Assembly (NCBI GenBank): GCA_002708825.1 | Contig: PAPF01000009.1 | Span: 146,650 to 210,649 of the forward strand | DNA from: Phyllobacteriaceae bacterium | GTDB taxonomy: Bacteria; Pseudomonadota; Alphaproteobacteria; Rhizobiales; Rhizobiaceae | Direction of reading: 5' to 3' | DNA length: 64,000 nt | Shown here: piece by piece, positions 54,714 through 63,437 of the stretch | Numbering within the stretch: position 1 is the first letter of the stretch | How the letters are laid out: each line of letters begins with the position of its first letter | Notes under the pieces: model-generated | Database searches by the model: none | What the model was told of the DNA's origin: nothing | The model's input: the letters and a program-made list of their open reading frames with translations, nothing else | Position numbers and translations under genes: made by a program

Positions 54714-55546
54714 TCCCGATTTCCTTCCAGCCCGTCGCCGCTTGCCGGCAACTCCAGAACAAGCCCGTCATGGGCCGGTTCGACATTGTGCGGTGTTTCA
54801 GCCATGACCGTCGCATAATCCAGCGGCACATGCATGTGAGTCAGCACCGCGTGTTTCGGCCTCAATTGTTCGATCCACTCCAGCGCCTCGCCAAGCGAGA
54901 AATGACTTGGATGGCGCCGGTATTGCAAGGCATCGATGATCAGCAGGTCGAGATTTTCCAATCGTTCCAATGTCTTTTCAGGAAATGCTGATACATCGGA
55001 ACAATAGGCGAGCGGTCCGATCCGGAATGCAAGAGAATGGATGTCGCCATGGACCTGGCGAAGAGGTTCGAAGGTGATCGGACCGCCCTCGCCCTCGATC
55101 ACGAACGGTTCGTAGTGGCGGATCTAGTGGCCACGCAGGATCGGCGGATAGGACGATCCGGCCGGCGTGTGAAAGCAGTAGCCAAAGGCCTCGATCAGGC
55201 GGTCCATGGTCGCGTCGTCGGCCCAGACGTTCATCAGCCGGCGCTGCGTGATGACATAGCCCCGCAGGTCGTCGATGCCGTGGATGTGGTCGGCATGGGG
55301 ATGGGTATAGACCGCCCCGTCGAGCGTATGCGCACCGGCGCGCACCATCTGTTCACGGAAATCGGGCCCGGTATCGATGACGACCCGCGTGACGCCGTTC
55401 ACACCGATCCGTTCCACCAGCGCCGAGGCGCGGGTGCGCCGGTTTCGCGGATTGTCCGGATCGCAGGCGCCCCAGTCGCCGGAGATGCGGGGCACGCCGG
55501 GCGACGAACCGCATCCCAGGATCGTGAAGCGCAGGATATCGGCCAT
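54710..55546 (-). pseudogene. MBL-fold metallohydrolase (PhnP-like), interrupted by an in-frame amber codon
   Basis: One continuous 278-codon frame encodes a beta-lactamase-fold hydrolase, but codon 141 is TAG (minus-strand stop at 55126-55124, in the order ILRGH-stop-IRHYEPF). The first half has FTILGCGSSPGVPRI and the metal motif THPHADHIHGIDDLR. The second half, in the same frame with no shift, has the remaining ligands: HGDIHSLAF, YCSDVSAF and THMHVPLDY. The truncated 140-residue product would lack those ligands. Start ATG at 55546 has GAGGA upstream, 7 bases after tatD. Nonsense mutation, readthrough and sequencing error are the options. Confidence 0.85.
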
Positions 55547-55553
55547 GATGTCC

Positions 55554-56348
55554 TCAGAGCGCAGGCATCTTGGAGAAGAGGCGCAGGCAATTGGCCGTTG
55601 TGGCATCGGCCAGTGCTTCCTCGCTGATGCCCTTGCACTCGGCCAGGACCCGCGCCGTGTTCACGACGAAGGAGGGTTCGTTGCGTTTTCCCCGGTGCGG
55701 CGGCGGTGCGAGGTAAGGCGCGTCTGTCTCCACCAGCAGCCGTTCCAGCGGCAGGTCGCGGGCGATGTCGCGGATTTCCTGGCTGTTCCTGAAGGTCAGG
55801 ATACCGGAAAAGGAGACATGGCCGCCCAGTTCGATGCCGGTCTCAGCCAGTGCACGGCCGGAGGAAAAGCAGTGCAGGATGAAAGGAAAGGTCCCCTTCC
55901 CCGTTTCCTCGCGCAGGATCGCCGCCATGTCGTCGTCGGCATCGCGCGAGTGGATGACCAGCGGCAGGCCGGTTTCGCGCGCCGCCGCGATGTGCTGGCG
56001 AAAACCGGCGGCCTGCGCGCCACGCGGCGACTTGTCGTAGAAATAGTCGAGCCCTGCCTCGCCGATGGCCACGCATTTGGGATGCTCCGCCAGCGCAACC
56101 AGATCGGCAGCGGTCACGCCGGTTTCCTCGTCGGCATTGTGCGGATGGGTACCGACCGAGCAGAACACCGGGTCGTGGGCCTCGGCGATGGCCTTGATGG
56201 CATCGAAACGGCGCACGCGGGTCGAGATCGTCACCATGCGCTTCACGCCGGCATCCAGCGCCCGCTGGACCACTGCCGCCCGCTCTTCCTCGAAATCGGG
56301 AAAGTCCAGATGGCAATGGCTGTCGATGAGGACCGGCATTTGCGCCAT
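55554..56348 (-). CDS. tatD: TatD-family metal-dependent DNase
   Basis: A 264-residue TIM-barrel hydrolase. Metal ligands are visible in LIDSHCHLDF (His-x-His), AIGEAGLDYFYD (Glu), VIHSRDADDD (His), ILHCFSS (His) and ETDAPYLAPPP (Asp). The start MAQMPVLIDSHCHL was chosen since codons further upstream belong to the metG end; MPV three codons later is an alternative. It sits 1 base after metG, part of the usual metG-tatD-MBL order in alphaproteobacteria. Confidence 0.93.
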   Translation of the reverse strand: MAQMPVLIDSHCHLDFPDFEEERAAVVQRALDAGVKRMVTISTRVRRFDAIKAIAEAHDPVFCSVGTHPHNADEETGVTAADLVALAEHPKCVAIGEAGLDYFYDKSPRGAQAAGFRQHIAAARETGLPLVIHSRDADDDMAAILREETGKGTFPFILHCFSSGRALAETGIELGGHVSFSGILTFRNSQEIRDIARDLPLERLLVETDAPYLAPPPHRGKRNEPSFVVNTARVLAECKGISEEALADATTANCLRLFSKMPAL

Positions 56349-56349
56349 G

Positions 56350-57888
56350 TCAGGCCTGCTCCTTGTCCACGTAGCGGGGGAAGACGCCCTGCGGAGCCGG
56401 CAGTTCGGTGCCGGGCACGAGCCGGTCTTCAAGGTTGGCGAAGGAGCGCGCGCCTTCCGGCACGGCCACCAGGTCGAGCAGGCGCGAACAGGCCGCCGGC
56501 ATGACCGGCTGGGCCAGGATCGCGATACGCCGCACGGTCTCGGCCACGGTGTAGAGAACCGTCGCCATGCGGTCCGGATCGGTCTTGCGCAGCACCCAGG
56601 GCGCCTGGGTGTCGATATACTTGTCGGCCTCGGTGACGATGGCGAAGATCGCTTCCACCGCCTTGTGGATGGCCTGGCGGTCCATCGCTTCGCGCGCGGC
56701 CTCCAGCGCCCTTGCCGCCGACGCGATCAATGCCTCGTCCTCCGGCTTCAGGTCGTCATTGCCGGGAACCAGCCCGCCGAAATTCTTCGCGATCATCGAA
56801 AGCGAGCGTTGCGCCAGGTTGCCCAGTCCGTTGGCGAGATCCGCATTGGTGCGCTGGACGATGGCTTCGTGGCTGTAGGACCCGTCATTGCCGAAGGGCA
56901 CTTCGCGCATGAAGAAGTAGCGCACCTGGTCGAGGCCGTATTCTTCGACCAGCGCGAACGGGTCGACCACGTTGCCGACCGACTTCGACATCTTCTCGCC
57001 CTTGTTGAACAGGAAGCCGTGGGCATAGACGCGGGCGGGCAACGGCACGCCGGCGCTCATCAGGAAGGCCGGCCAGTAGACGGCATGGAAGCGCACGATA
57101 TCCTTGCCGATGATGTGCAGCGCCGGCCAGTATTTCCAGCGCGCCGCATCGGCATCCGGGAAGCCGGCGGCGGTGATGTAATTGGTCAGCGCGTCCACCC
57201 AGACATACATGACATGCTTGTCGTTTCCAGGCACGGGAATGCCCCAGTCGAAGCTGGTGCGCGAGATGGAAAGATCCTTCAGGCCGCCCTTGACGAAGCT
57301 CATCACCTCGTTGCGCCGTTCCGCCGGCGCCACGAAATCCGGGTTGTCGGTGTAGAGTTCGAGAAGCTTGTCGCCGTAGGCGGACAGGCGGAAATAGTAG
57401 CTTTCCTCCTCCACCCATTCCACGGGCGAGCCCAGCGGCTCCCGGCGCACGCCGTCCTCGCCGACCGTTGTCTCGCTCTCGTCGAAGAAGGCTTCCTGGC
57501 GCACCGAATACCAGCCGCCATAGGTGTCGAGGTAGATGTCGCCATTGGCTTCCATGCGCCGCCAGAGTTCCTGGCAGGAAATGCGGTGGCGTTCCTCGGT
57601 GGTGCGGATGAAATCGTCGTTGGAACAGCCCAGCACCTCGACCATGCGGCGGAAAACAGCGGAATTGCGGTCGGCCAGTTCGATGGGCGCGATCCCTTCC
57701 TTCTGGGCCGTCTGTTGCATCTTCTGCCCATGCTCGTCGGTGCCTGTCAGGAAGAAGACGTCCTTGCCGTCAAGGCGGGCAAAACGGGCCAGGACATCCG
57801 TCGCGATGGCCGTGTAGGCGTGGCCGATATGCGGGACACCGTTGGGATAGAAGATCGGCGTGGTGATGTAATAACTGGACGTGGACAT
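56350..57888 (-). CDS. metG: Methionyl-tRNA synthetase
   Basis: A 512-residue class I synthetase starting [17 protein letters not shown]. It has the HIGH motif ([10 protein letters not shown]), [10 protein letters not shown], and the KMSKS motif ([10 protein letters not shown]). The C-terminal dimerisation domain found in E. coli MetRS is absent, giving the shorter form usual in alphaproteobacteria, and no zinc-knuckle Cys quartet is seen. It is followed by tatD. Confidence 0.97.
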   Translation of the reverse strand: MSTSSYYITTPIFYPNGVPHIGHAYTAIATDVLARFARLDGKDVFFLTGTDEHGQKMQQTAQKEGIAPIELADRNSAVFRRMVEVLGCSNDDFIRTTEERHRISCQELWRRMEANGDIYLDTYGGWYSVRQEAFFDESETTVGEDGVRREPLGSPVEWVEEESYYFRLSAYGDKLLELYTDNPDFVAPAERRNEVMSFVKGGLKDLSISRTSFDWGIPVPGNDKHVMYVWVDALTNYITAAGFPDADAARWKYWPALHIIGKDIVRFHAVYWPAFLMSAGVPLPARVYAHGFLFNKGEKMSKSVGNVVDPFALVEEYGLDQVRYFFMREVPFGNDGSYSHEAIVQRTNADLANGLGNLAQRSLSMIAKNFGGLVPGNDDLKPEDEALIASAARALEAAREAMDRQAIHKAVEAIFAIVTEADKYIDTQAPWVLRKTDPDRMATVLYTVAETVRRIAILAQPVMPAACSRLLDLVAVPEGARSFANLEDRLVPGTELPAPQGVFPRYVDKEQA

Positions 57889-57983
57889 GATGGATGAAAC
57901 GCTCCCGCACTGGGCGATTGATTGTCTGGCGCGGGATAGCGCAATTGCGCCGCGATTGCCAGTGCGCTGCCCCTGTTTCGGGA

Positions 57984-59036
57984 TCAGCGGTGGACGGCCG
58001 CGTGCAACCGGTGCAACAGTCCGCTGACATGCTGCCGCTTGTCCAGATTGTAGGTCTCGCGCTCCACGATGGTCTGGCGCGTTTCCTCCCATAATCCGGC
58101 AAGGCGGTTCGCCGCCGCGGTGTTCCCGGCCCGTGCCGCTTCCGTAGCGTCGCGGCCGAGGCGGTCAGCCACGTGGCGGTTGAACAGGTCGAGCGCGATT
58201 TCCGCATCCCGCCCGGCAAGGGCCTGGGCAATGCGGATCGCCTCGCCCGTGTCGAAACGCGGCTGGTCAAGAATGCGGTCGACCGCCTCGGCCACTTCCA
58301 GGCCGCCGTGACGGGTCAGGAGCAGGGCGTTGCGCACGCTTCCCTCGGCGAGCGCGGCGAGCCTCCGGCGCGCGGCCGGTTCGTCCGGAGCCTCTTCACC
58401 AAGGTCGGAAAGCGCAGCCATGAGGTCGCGCTCGCCAAGCGGACGAAGGCGATGCACCTGGCATCGTGAACGGATCGTGGGCAGCAGCCGGCCGGGCGAA
58501 TGGCTGACGAGGATGAAGAGCGTGTCCCGCGGCGGTTCCTCAAGGTTCTTGAGCAGCGCATTCGCCGCAGCCGCATTCATCTGTTCCGCCGCATCGACGA
58601 TGACAATGCGCCAGCTTCCGTCATGGGTGGTCATCGACAGGAAATGGCCAAGGCGGCGGATTTCGTCGACGGTAATGAAATTCTTGTAACCGGCACCCGT
58701 TTCGCGCGGCGGCCTGGTCAGGTGCAGGACAGCGGGATGGGCGCCGCTGGCAAGCTGCCGCCAGACGGGATGCGACGGATCCGGCCGGACGAGCGAAGCC
58801 GGCGCATTGGGCCTGTCGCGCTCGGTCAGCATGTGAAATGCAAGGTGGTAGGCCAAGGTTGCCTTGCCGATGCCCTGCGGCCCGGTGAGCAGCGCGGCGT
58901 GATGCATCTTTCCAGTGCGCCACGCGGTTGCAAACCACAGGGCGGCGTCGTCATGCCCGGCGAGGTGGATGTTCTCGGCCGGTTCCGGGATGTCCGGCAG
59001 GCTGTCGGCCTGTTCCGGCGCAAGTCGCTCGCTCAT
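57984..59036 (-). CDS. holB: DNA polymerase III subunit delta prime
   Basis: A 350-residue AAA+ clamp-loader subunit. The Walker A-like loop is [18 protein letters not shown], then [20 protein letters not shown] (Walker B region) and [16 protein letters not shown] with the SRC-like motif [14 protein letters not shown]. The usual four-Cys zinc module is not obvious. It follows tmk by 6 bases; tmk-holB-metG-tatD is a conserved run. Confidence 0.92.
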   Translation of the reverse strand: MSERLAPEQADSLPDIPEPAENIHLAGHDDAALWFATAWRTGKMHHAALLTGPQGIGKATLAYHLAFHMLTERDRPNAPASLVRPDPSHPVWRQLASGAHPAVLHLTRPPRETGAGYKNFITVDEIRRLGHFLSMTTHDGSWRIVIVDAAEQMNAAAANALLKNLEEPPRDTLFILVSHSPGRLLPTIRSRCQVHRLRPLGERDLMAALSDLGEEAPDEPAARRRLAALAEGSVRNALLLTRHGGLEVAEAVDRILDQPRFDTGEAIRIAQALAGRDAEIALDLFNRHVADRLGRDATEAARAGNTAAANRLAGLWEETRQTIVERETYNLDKRQHVSGLLHRLHAAVHR

Positions 59037-59042
59037 GACCGG

Positions 59043-59738
59043 TCACGCATCGGCTTCCGCCGGTTCGTCGGCCCCTGTCCGCGCCAGCAACGCTTCGACC
59101 TGGCCGCGGATGGCGCCGGCCACGGCATCCGTATCGCGTGCGGCGTCGATCACGCGGCAGCGTTCCGGCTCCGCCGCTGCAATGGAGAGGAAGGCCTGGC
59201 GGCGTTCCTCGTGAATATCGGCCTCTTCCTTTTCAAAGCGGTCCGCATCGCCGTTTCCACGCCGGGCGCGGGCACGTTCCAGGCCCGTCTCGGCCGGCAG
59301 ATCGAGGATGAGGGTCAGATCGGGAACCATGCCGTTGACGGCGACTTCCTCGAGCCGCTCCATGAACGCCGGATCGAGCTTGCCGGACACGCCCTGATAG
59401 ACCCGAGAGGAATCCATGAACCGGTCGCACAGCACGATCATGCCCGCTTCAACGGCCGGCCGGATCACCTGCTCGACATGGTCCGACCGCGCTGTCGAAA
59501 AGAGGATCGCCTCCATCGCCGGACCGTACTGCTCCGCCGCACCGGACAGCAGCACATGGCGCACGGCCTCCGCGCCAGGAGAACCGCCCGGCTCGCGTGT
59601 CAGAAGGACACGGTGCCCCCGGGCGCGCAGCCATCCGGCCAGCCGTTCGATCTGGGTGGTCTTGCCGGCCCCCTCGCCCCCCTCGAACGTGATGAATAGC
59701 CCTCGCGGCAACAGATCCCGCCTTTCGCTCATCTTCAT
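59043..59738 (-). CDS. tmk: Thymidylate kinase
   Basis: A 231-residue P-loop kinase that phosphorylates dTMP. Visible are [20 protein letters not shown] (P-loop), [16 protein letters not shown] (substrate-binding Arg), the DRF motif [15 protein letters not shown] and [16 protein letters not shown] of the LID region. The frame starts at 59738; a second ATG two codons later is an equal candidate. It is followed closely by holB. Confidence 0.95.
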   Translation of the reverse strand: MKMSERRDLLPRGLFITFEGGEGAGKTTQIERLAGWLRARGHRVLLTREPGGSPGAEAVRHVLLSGAAEQYGPAMEAILFSTARSDHVEQVIRPAVEAGMIVLCDRFMDSSRVYQGVSGKLDPAFMERLEEVAVNGMVPDLTLILDLPAETGLERARARRGNGDADRFEKEEADIHEERRQAFLSIAAAEPERCRVIDAARDTDAVAGAIRGQVEALLARTGADEPAEADA

Positions 59739-59783
59739 TGCACAGGCTTGTCTTAGTGCGCCGGGTTGGAGGCGTCCAGAGTG

Positions 59784-60953
59784 CTATCCGCGCAGCCAGC
59801 CCAGCATGAGTTCCTCGACGGCGTCCAGCGCCCGTTGCTGAAGCGTGCCCTTGCCCACCGATTCGGCGGCATAAAGCGGCGTTTCCTGGCTGAGCGTATC
59901 GCCGATCCACACCTTCAGCGCGCCGATCCGCGTGCCCTCTTCCACCGGCACATCAACCGGGCCTTCATAGACGATACGGGCAATGAGCCTGTCACGGTTC
60001 GTGATCGGCACGAGAATGGAGACGGGACCGTCGGCACGCAGGGCGACGCCGGATTTCGCGCCTCCATAGAGATCGGCCTCGCCAATGATCTCGCCTTCCT
60101 TGAAGATCTGCCTGCTTTCAAAGGCCCGGATGCCCCAGTCCAGGATCTTGCGGGCTTCCTCCGCGCGCTGGCGGTCCGTCTCCATGCCCGACATGGCGAC
60201 GAAGATGCGCCGTCCCTCCCGATTGACCGAGCCGACGATGGCGTAACCGCTTTCCTCCGTGAAACCGGTCTTCATGCCGTCGGCACCGATATCCATGCGC
60301 AGCAGCGGATTGCGGTTGCGCTGCAGGATCTTGTTCCAGGTGAATTCGGTCTGGCTGTAATACCGGTAGTATTCGGGATAGGTCTTCCAGATGTGCAGCG
60401 CGAGTTTCGCCAGATCCTTCATGGTGACGACCTGGCCGTCCGCGGGCAGTCCGGTGGAATTCCTGAAAACCGATTTCTCCAGCCCGATCTTGCGCGCGCG
60501 TTCGGTCATCAGGCGCGCGAAATTCTCTTCCGATCCTGCCATGCCCTCGGCAATGATGATGCAGCCGTCATTGGCCGATTGCACGATGACGGCCTGGATC
60601 AGGTCCTCCAGCCGGATTTCCGACTTCACCTCCGCGAACATGGTCGAACCGCCCGACACTGCGCCGCCGGTGCGCCAGGCGTTTTCCGACACATAGAACG
60701 TGTCGTCCATGCTCAGGCGCCCGGTGCTCAGCGCATGAAAGACCACTTCCATGGTCATCATCTTGGCAAGCGAGGCGGGCGGAACGAGCTTCTCCTCGTT
60801 CTTGGCAAACAGGATGGACCCTGTGCCCGCGTCGATCATGTAAGCGGTGTCAGCCGTCGTTTCGAACAGTTGCGCGCTGGCAGGTGTCACGGCCAGCAGG
60901 ATGACCGCCCATCCCAGCAGCATGGAGCGGCGGATCGCCGTCATGATGATCAT
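59784..60953 (-). CDS. D-alanyl-D-alanine carboxypeptidase (PBP5/6 family)
   Basis: A 389-residue low-molecular-weight penicillin-binding protein with a signal peptide ending near PASAQ. Active-site motifs are SxxK (PASLAKMMT), SxN (VQSANDGCII) and KTG (DGMKTGFTEESGY), and the C-terminal PBP5 domain precedes a terminal segment LDAVEELMLGWLRG that could anchor it to the membrane. It trims pentapeptide side chains of peptidoglycan. The next gene downstream is tmk; rlpA lies upstream in the same direction. Confidence 0.94.
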   Translation of the reverse strand: MIIMTAIRRSMLLGWAVILLAVTPASAQLFETTADTAYMIDAGTGSILFAKNEEKLVPPASLAKMMTMEVVFHALSTGRLSMDDTFYVSENAWRTGGAVSGGSTMFAEVKSEIRLEDLIQAVIVQSANDGCIIIAEGMAGSEENFARLMTERARKIGLEKSVFRNSTGLPADGQVVTMKDLAKLALHIWKTYPEYYRYYSQTEFTWNKILQRNRNPLLRMDIGADGMKTGFTEESGYAIVGSVNREGRRIFVAMSGMETDRQRAEEARKILDWGIRAFESRQIFKEGEIIGEADLYGGAKSGVALRADGPVSILVPITNRDRLIARIVYEGPVDVPVEEGTRIGALKVWIGDTLSQETPLYAAESVGKGTLQQRALDAVEELMLGWLRG

Positions 60954-61049
60954 CGGAAAGCCTGTCCGCCCTGTTCATTGCGCCCACCCCAAGCTAGCAA
61001 GATGTGGCGGACGGGATCAACCGCGTTGCAGCGTGGCTTGACCGAAATG

Positions 61050-62303
61050 TCAGTCGCGAACGAAGAACGCGTCGGACGCACCGGCATTCCAGGCGGCGCG
61101 CAGCACGGCATTCTCGTCGCGGCCCTGGCGCACATGCAGCGTCAGGACATGCGACATGCCGTTTTGCGAGGAGAATGTCTGCAGTTCGGTTCGTCCCTCG
61201 CCCTTCAGGGCCTCGGCAACGGCCAGCGCCTGCCGCCGGTCTTCAAAGGTGCCGAGATGAAGCGACGGACCCGTGACATCCACGCCGGAACGGCGCCATG
61301 ACGCCTTCAGCGTCTCCGCATTCAGGTCGCGGCGCAGGTCATGCGATGCAAAGGCCGATGCAGCGGCCGAAACGCGTTCGGAAGCATAGGAGAGCGCCTG
61401 GACCGGCTGAGCCGAGGCAACGCCCGAGCCGGGGCGGGAGACCGGAACCGGCGCGATATCCGGCAGGCGGAACAAGGGCTCGCCGGCCGGCGCGTAGGCT
61501 GCCGGGACAATCGAGCCCACCGGCATTGCCGACGGAGTGGATGTTGCGCCCGCATAGGCATTGACGGCGCTGACGCCTGGCAGATTGCCTTCCGGCCGGC
61601 GCGCGCCGACCACGGACGGGCCGGTATCCGCCATTGCCAGCATGACACCGGACATGCCGGTTGCGGGCGATGCGTTGCCGGGATTGTAGGATGCCATCAG
61701 CGTTTCGGTATTCTCACCTTCGACGGGAGCCGGCCCGACATAATCCACCCGGACGGTGGCGACGCCGGAATTCTTGTAGTCGAGCAACTCGGCGGCGCGC
61801 CGCGACAGGTCGATGATGCGGTTGTGCGCGAAGGGTCCGCGATCGTTGACGCGGACGATGACGGACGCCCCGTTGGACATGTTCGTCACGCGGGCATAGC
61901 TGGGCAGCGGCATGGTCGGGTGCGCGGCCGACAGGTGCGTCATGTCATAGATTTCGCCATTGGCGGTCAACCGGCCGTGGAAGGCATTGCCGTACCAGCT
62001 TGCCTTGCCGACCTTGCTGTAGTTCGGATCTTTCTTGGGATGATACCACTTGCCGGCGACGCGATACGGCTTGCCGATCTGTTCGCGTCCGCCGCCGCGC
62101 TTGAGCCGCGACCGCTTTTCGGTGACGCGCGGGCTGGCCTTCACACCGTACTTGGCTTCCGGGAAATATTCCTTCCCGGACGCCTCCGGCGCGCGTGCTG
62201 ACTTGTAGGAGATCTTGGCGCCCGGACCTGCACAAGCGGCGAGTACGATCAACGCCGTTCCCGCAGCACAAATTGCTATGGCGCGCTTGAAGCCCGGTAC
62301 CAT
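61050..62303 (-). CDS. rlpA: RlpA-type septal lipoprotein with SPOR domain
   Basis: A 417-residue outer-membrane lipoprotein. The start at 62303 has GGAGAGG upstream, and the lipobox LAAC places the lipid Cys at about residue 24. The double-psi beta-barrel domain has GKASWYGNAFHGRLTANGE, DMTHLSAAHPTMPLPS, VIVRVNDRGPF and IIDLSRRAAELL. A low-complexity linker follows, then a C-terminal SPOR domain (about 340-417, SLHLGTFEDRRQALAVAEAL) that binds denuded septal glycan. Catalytic activity of RlpA varies between species. Confidence 0.92.
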   Translation of the reverse strand: MVPGFKRAIAICAAGTALIVLAACAGPGAKISYKSARAPEASGKEYFPEAKYGVKASPRVTEKRSRLKRGGGREQIGKPYRVAGKWYHPKKDPNYSKVGKASWYGNAFHGRLTANGEIYDMTHLSAAHPTMPLPSYARVTNMSNGASVIVRVNDRGPFAHNRIIDLSRRAAELLDYKNSGVATVRVDYVGPAPVEGENTETLMASYNPGNASPATGMSGVMLAMADTGPSVVGARRPEGNLPGVSAVNAYAGATSTPSAMPVGSIVPAAYAPAGEPLFRLPDIAPVPVSRPGSGVASAQPVQALSYASERVSAAASAFASHDLRRDLNAETLKASWRRSGVDVTGPSLHLGTFEDRRQALAVAEALKGEGRTELQTFSSQNGMSHVLTLHVRQGRDENAVLRAAWNAGASDAFFVRD

Positions 62304-62383
62304 GATGTCTGCCCTCTCCTGACACTCGCCCTTTTCCGCCGGTTGGCCCGGTCTCGTCAACCGGGAACACTAGCCGAAAAGTT

Positions 62384-62398
62384 TTAGTAGTCGATTAA
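62384..62398 (-). promoter_or_regulatory. CtrA-like box upstream of rlpA
   Basis: TTAG-N7-TTAA on the + strand, one mismatch from the alphaproteobacterial CtrA consensus TTAA-N7-TTAA, about 80 bases upstream of the rlpA start. A 7-bp inverted repeat CCGGTTG (62339-62345) / CAACCGG (62358-62364) lies between it and the gene. A short degenerate motif can occur by chance, so this is only suggestive. Confidence 0.2.
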
Positions 62399-62449
62399 TC
62401 CAATGTGTCGCCATCGGGGCAGGAATAAGGCAGACGGGGTGTTTTCGTC

Positions 62450-62827
62450 CTAGCGCATGATGCGGCCATTTCCCGCATACCCGTCATCACGGACCCAGCG
62501 GAACTTGTCGGCCCCGGTCAGGATGATGTTGAAGCAGAACGTGCGACCACGATACCAGCTTGGCCATTGCTGGCACAACTGGTCGCCATCGACCCACCAG
62601 CGTCCTGTTTCGCGCGGCGCGAAGAAGCGGGCGAGACCGAGCGCGGTGCCATCCCCTGTCACGCGGCCGGCCTGGTCGTAACGCAGGGGGAAGTCGCCGA
62701 AACCGGTTTCCAGGAAAACAGTGCCCGTGACGACCATGTCGCGGACTTCCGGTCCCGACAGCTTGGTGGCACTGGCCGGCAGGCAAAGCGCAAGGACCAG
62801 CATTCCTGCGGAAACGGCACGACGCAT
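62450..62827 (-). CDS. Small exported protein of unknown function
   Basis: A 125-residue protein with a signal peptide ending at about residue 20 (LVLALCLPASA). The mature part has GPEVRDMVVTGTVF, a Trp-rich GRWWVDGDQLCQQWPSW with a Cys, and TFCFNIILTGADKFRWVRDDG with the second Cys, a pattern seen in small rhizobial secreted proteins of unknown role. The upstream bases include AGGAGGTTCCCA just before the ATG. It may share a transcript with rlpA's upstream region but is separated from it by 146 bases. Confidence 0.75.
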   Translation of the reverse strand: MRRAVSAGMLVLALCLPASATKLSGPEVRDMVVTGTVFLETGFGDFPLRYDQAGRVTGDGTALGLARFFAPRETGRWWVDGDQLCQQWPSWYRGRTFCFNIILTGADKFRWVRDDGYAGNGRIMR

Positions 62828-62948
62828 TGGGAACCTCCTGTCAGATCATCGAATGCGTCTGCTACGCGGAATTCCGTCCGGCGGATCATGCCGGACCATT
62901 GAACCGCCCCTTGAAAAGAAAAGCGCCTTGGCCCATAGGGTTCGGCGT

Positions 62949-63038
62949 GGATGGGTGGCCGAGCGGTTTAAGGCACCGGTCTTGAAAACCGGCGTGCGTG
63001 AGAACGTACCGTGGGTTCGAATCCCACCCCATCCGCCA
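62949..63038 (+). tRNA. tRNA-Ser (anticodon UGA)
   Basis: A 90-base class II tRNA with encoded CCA. The acceptor arms GGATGGG and CCCATCC pair, followed by discriminator G and CCA. The anticodon loop is CTTGAAA between CCGGT and ACCGG, giving anticodon TGA. The long variable arm (GTGCGTGAGAACGTAC) is typical of tRNA-Ser, and the T arm is GTGGG-TTCGAAT-CCCAC. Remnants of a mobile element lie directly downstream. Confidence 0.97.
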
Positions 63039-63059
63039 CCTGGCCCCGCGAAAGCGTTC

Positions 63060-63403
63060 TCGTGATTGCCGACGACAAGTTCGCCCTGAACGCCGGCTGG
63101 GACGAGGAACTGCTCGGCATCGAACTTGGTGAAAAGCGCAACCTCGAAACAGGCAAGGGTTGCGATGCACTGGACGGGCGCCCTCGCCTCGCTGAGGCCC
63201 TCGACACGGCGCGCAAGGTCGGCTGCTCAGTCATCGTCGCCAAGCTGGATCGCCTGTCCCGTGACGTCGCATTCATCTCCGGGCTGTTGGCCAGGCGCGT
63301 TCCGTTCATCGTCGCCGAACTCGGTTCCGATGCCGATCCGTTCATGCTGAATCTCGATGTGGCTTTGGCCTAGAAGGAACGCCGCCTGATCTGGGGCATC
63401 TGA
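63060..63403 (+). pseudogene. Composite remnant: ParB/methylase-like fragment fused to serine recombinase N-terminal fragment
   Basis: Just after tRNA-Ser a + strand frame encodes two unrelated fragments. The first (about 63060-63132) reads [19 protein letters not shown], a stretch seen in ParB-like/DNA-methylase proteins of phages and plasmids. The second (about 63135-63403) is a resolvase/invertase fragment: [56 protein letters not shown]. It is broken by a TAG at 63371-63373, with the expected KERRLI continuing in the same frame afterwards. Catalytic N-terminus and DNA-binding domain are both missing. This is the decayed scar of an element inserted at the tRNA. Confidence 0.8.
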
Positions 63404-63437
63404 TAGAGGGGATATATTGAGAGGCCGGCTTTCCCGG
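63404..63437. other. Residual non-coding spacer after the element remnant
   Basis: The 399 bases between tRNA-Ser and the SDR gene hold only the pseudogene remnant and this short tail. No repeat of the tRNA 3' end (an attR candidate) was seen in it. Confidence 0.5.

Noticed and set aside
56065-57897. A 610-codon + strand open frame opposite tatD and metG
   Set aside because: Both HIGH/KMSKS and TatD metal motifs are on the minus strand; the + frame has no domain and no ribosome binding site.
63011-63059. Translation start inside the tRNA-Ser 3' half leading into the recombinase frame
   Set aside because: The ATG-like start would lie within the mature tRNA and the frame encodes fused gene fragments with an internal amber, so it is treated as a pseudogene.
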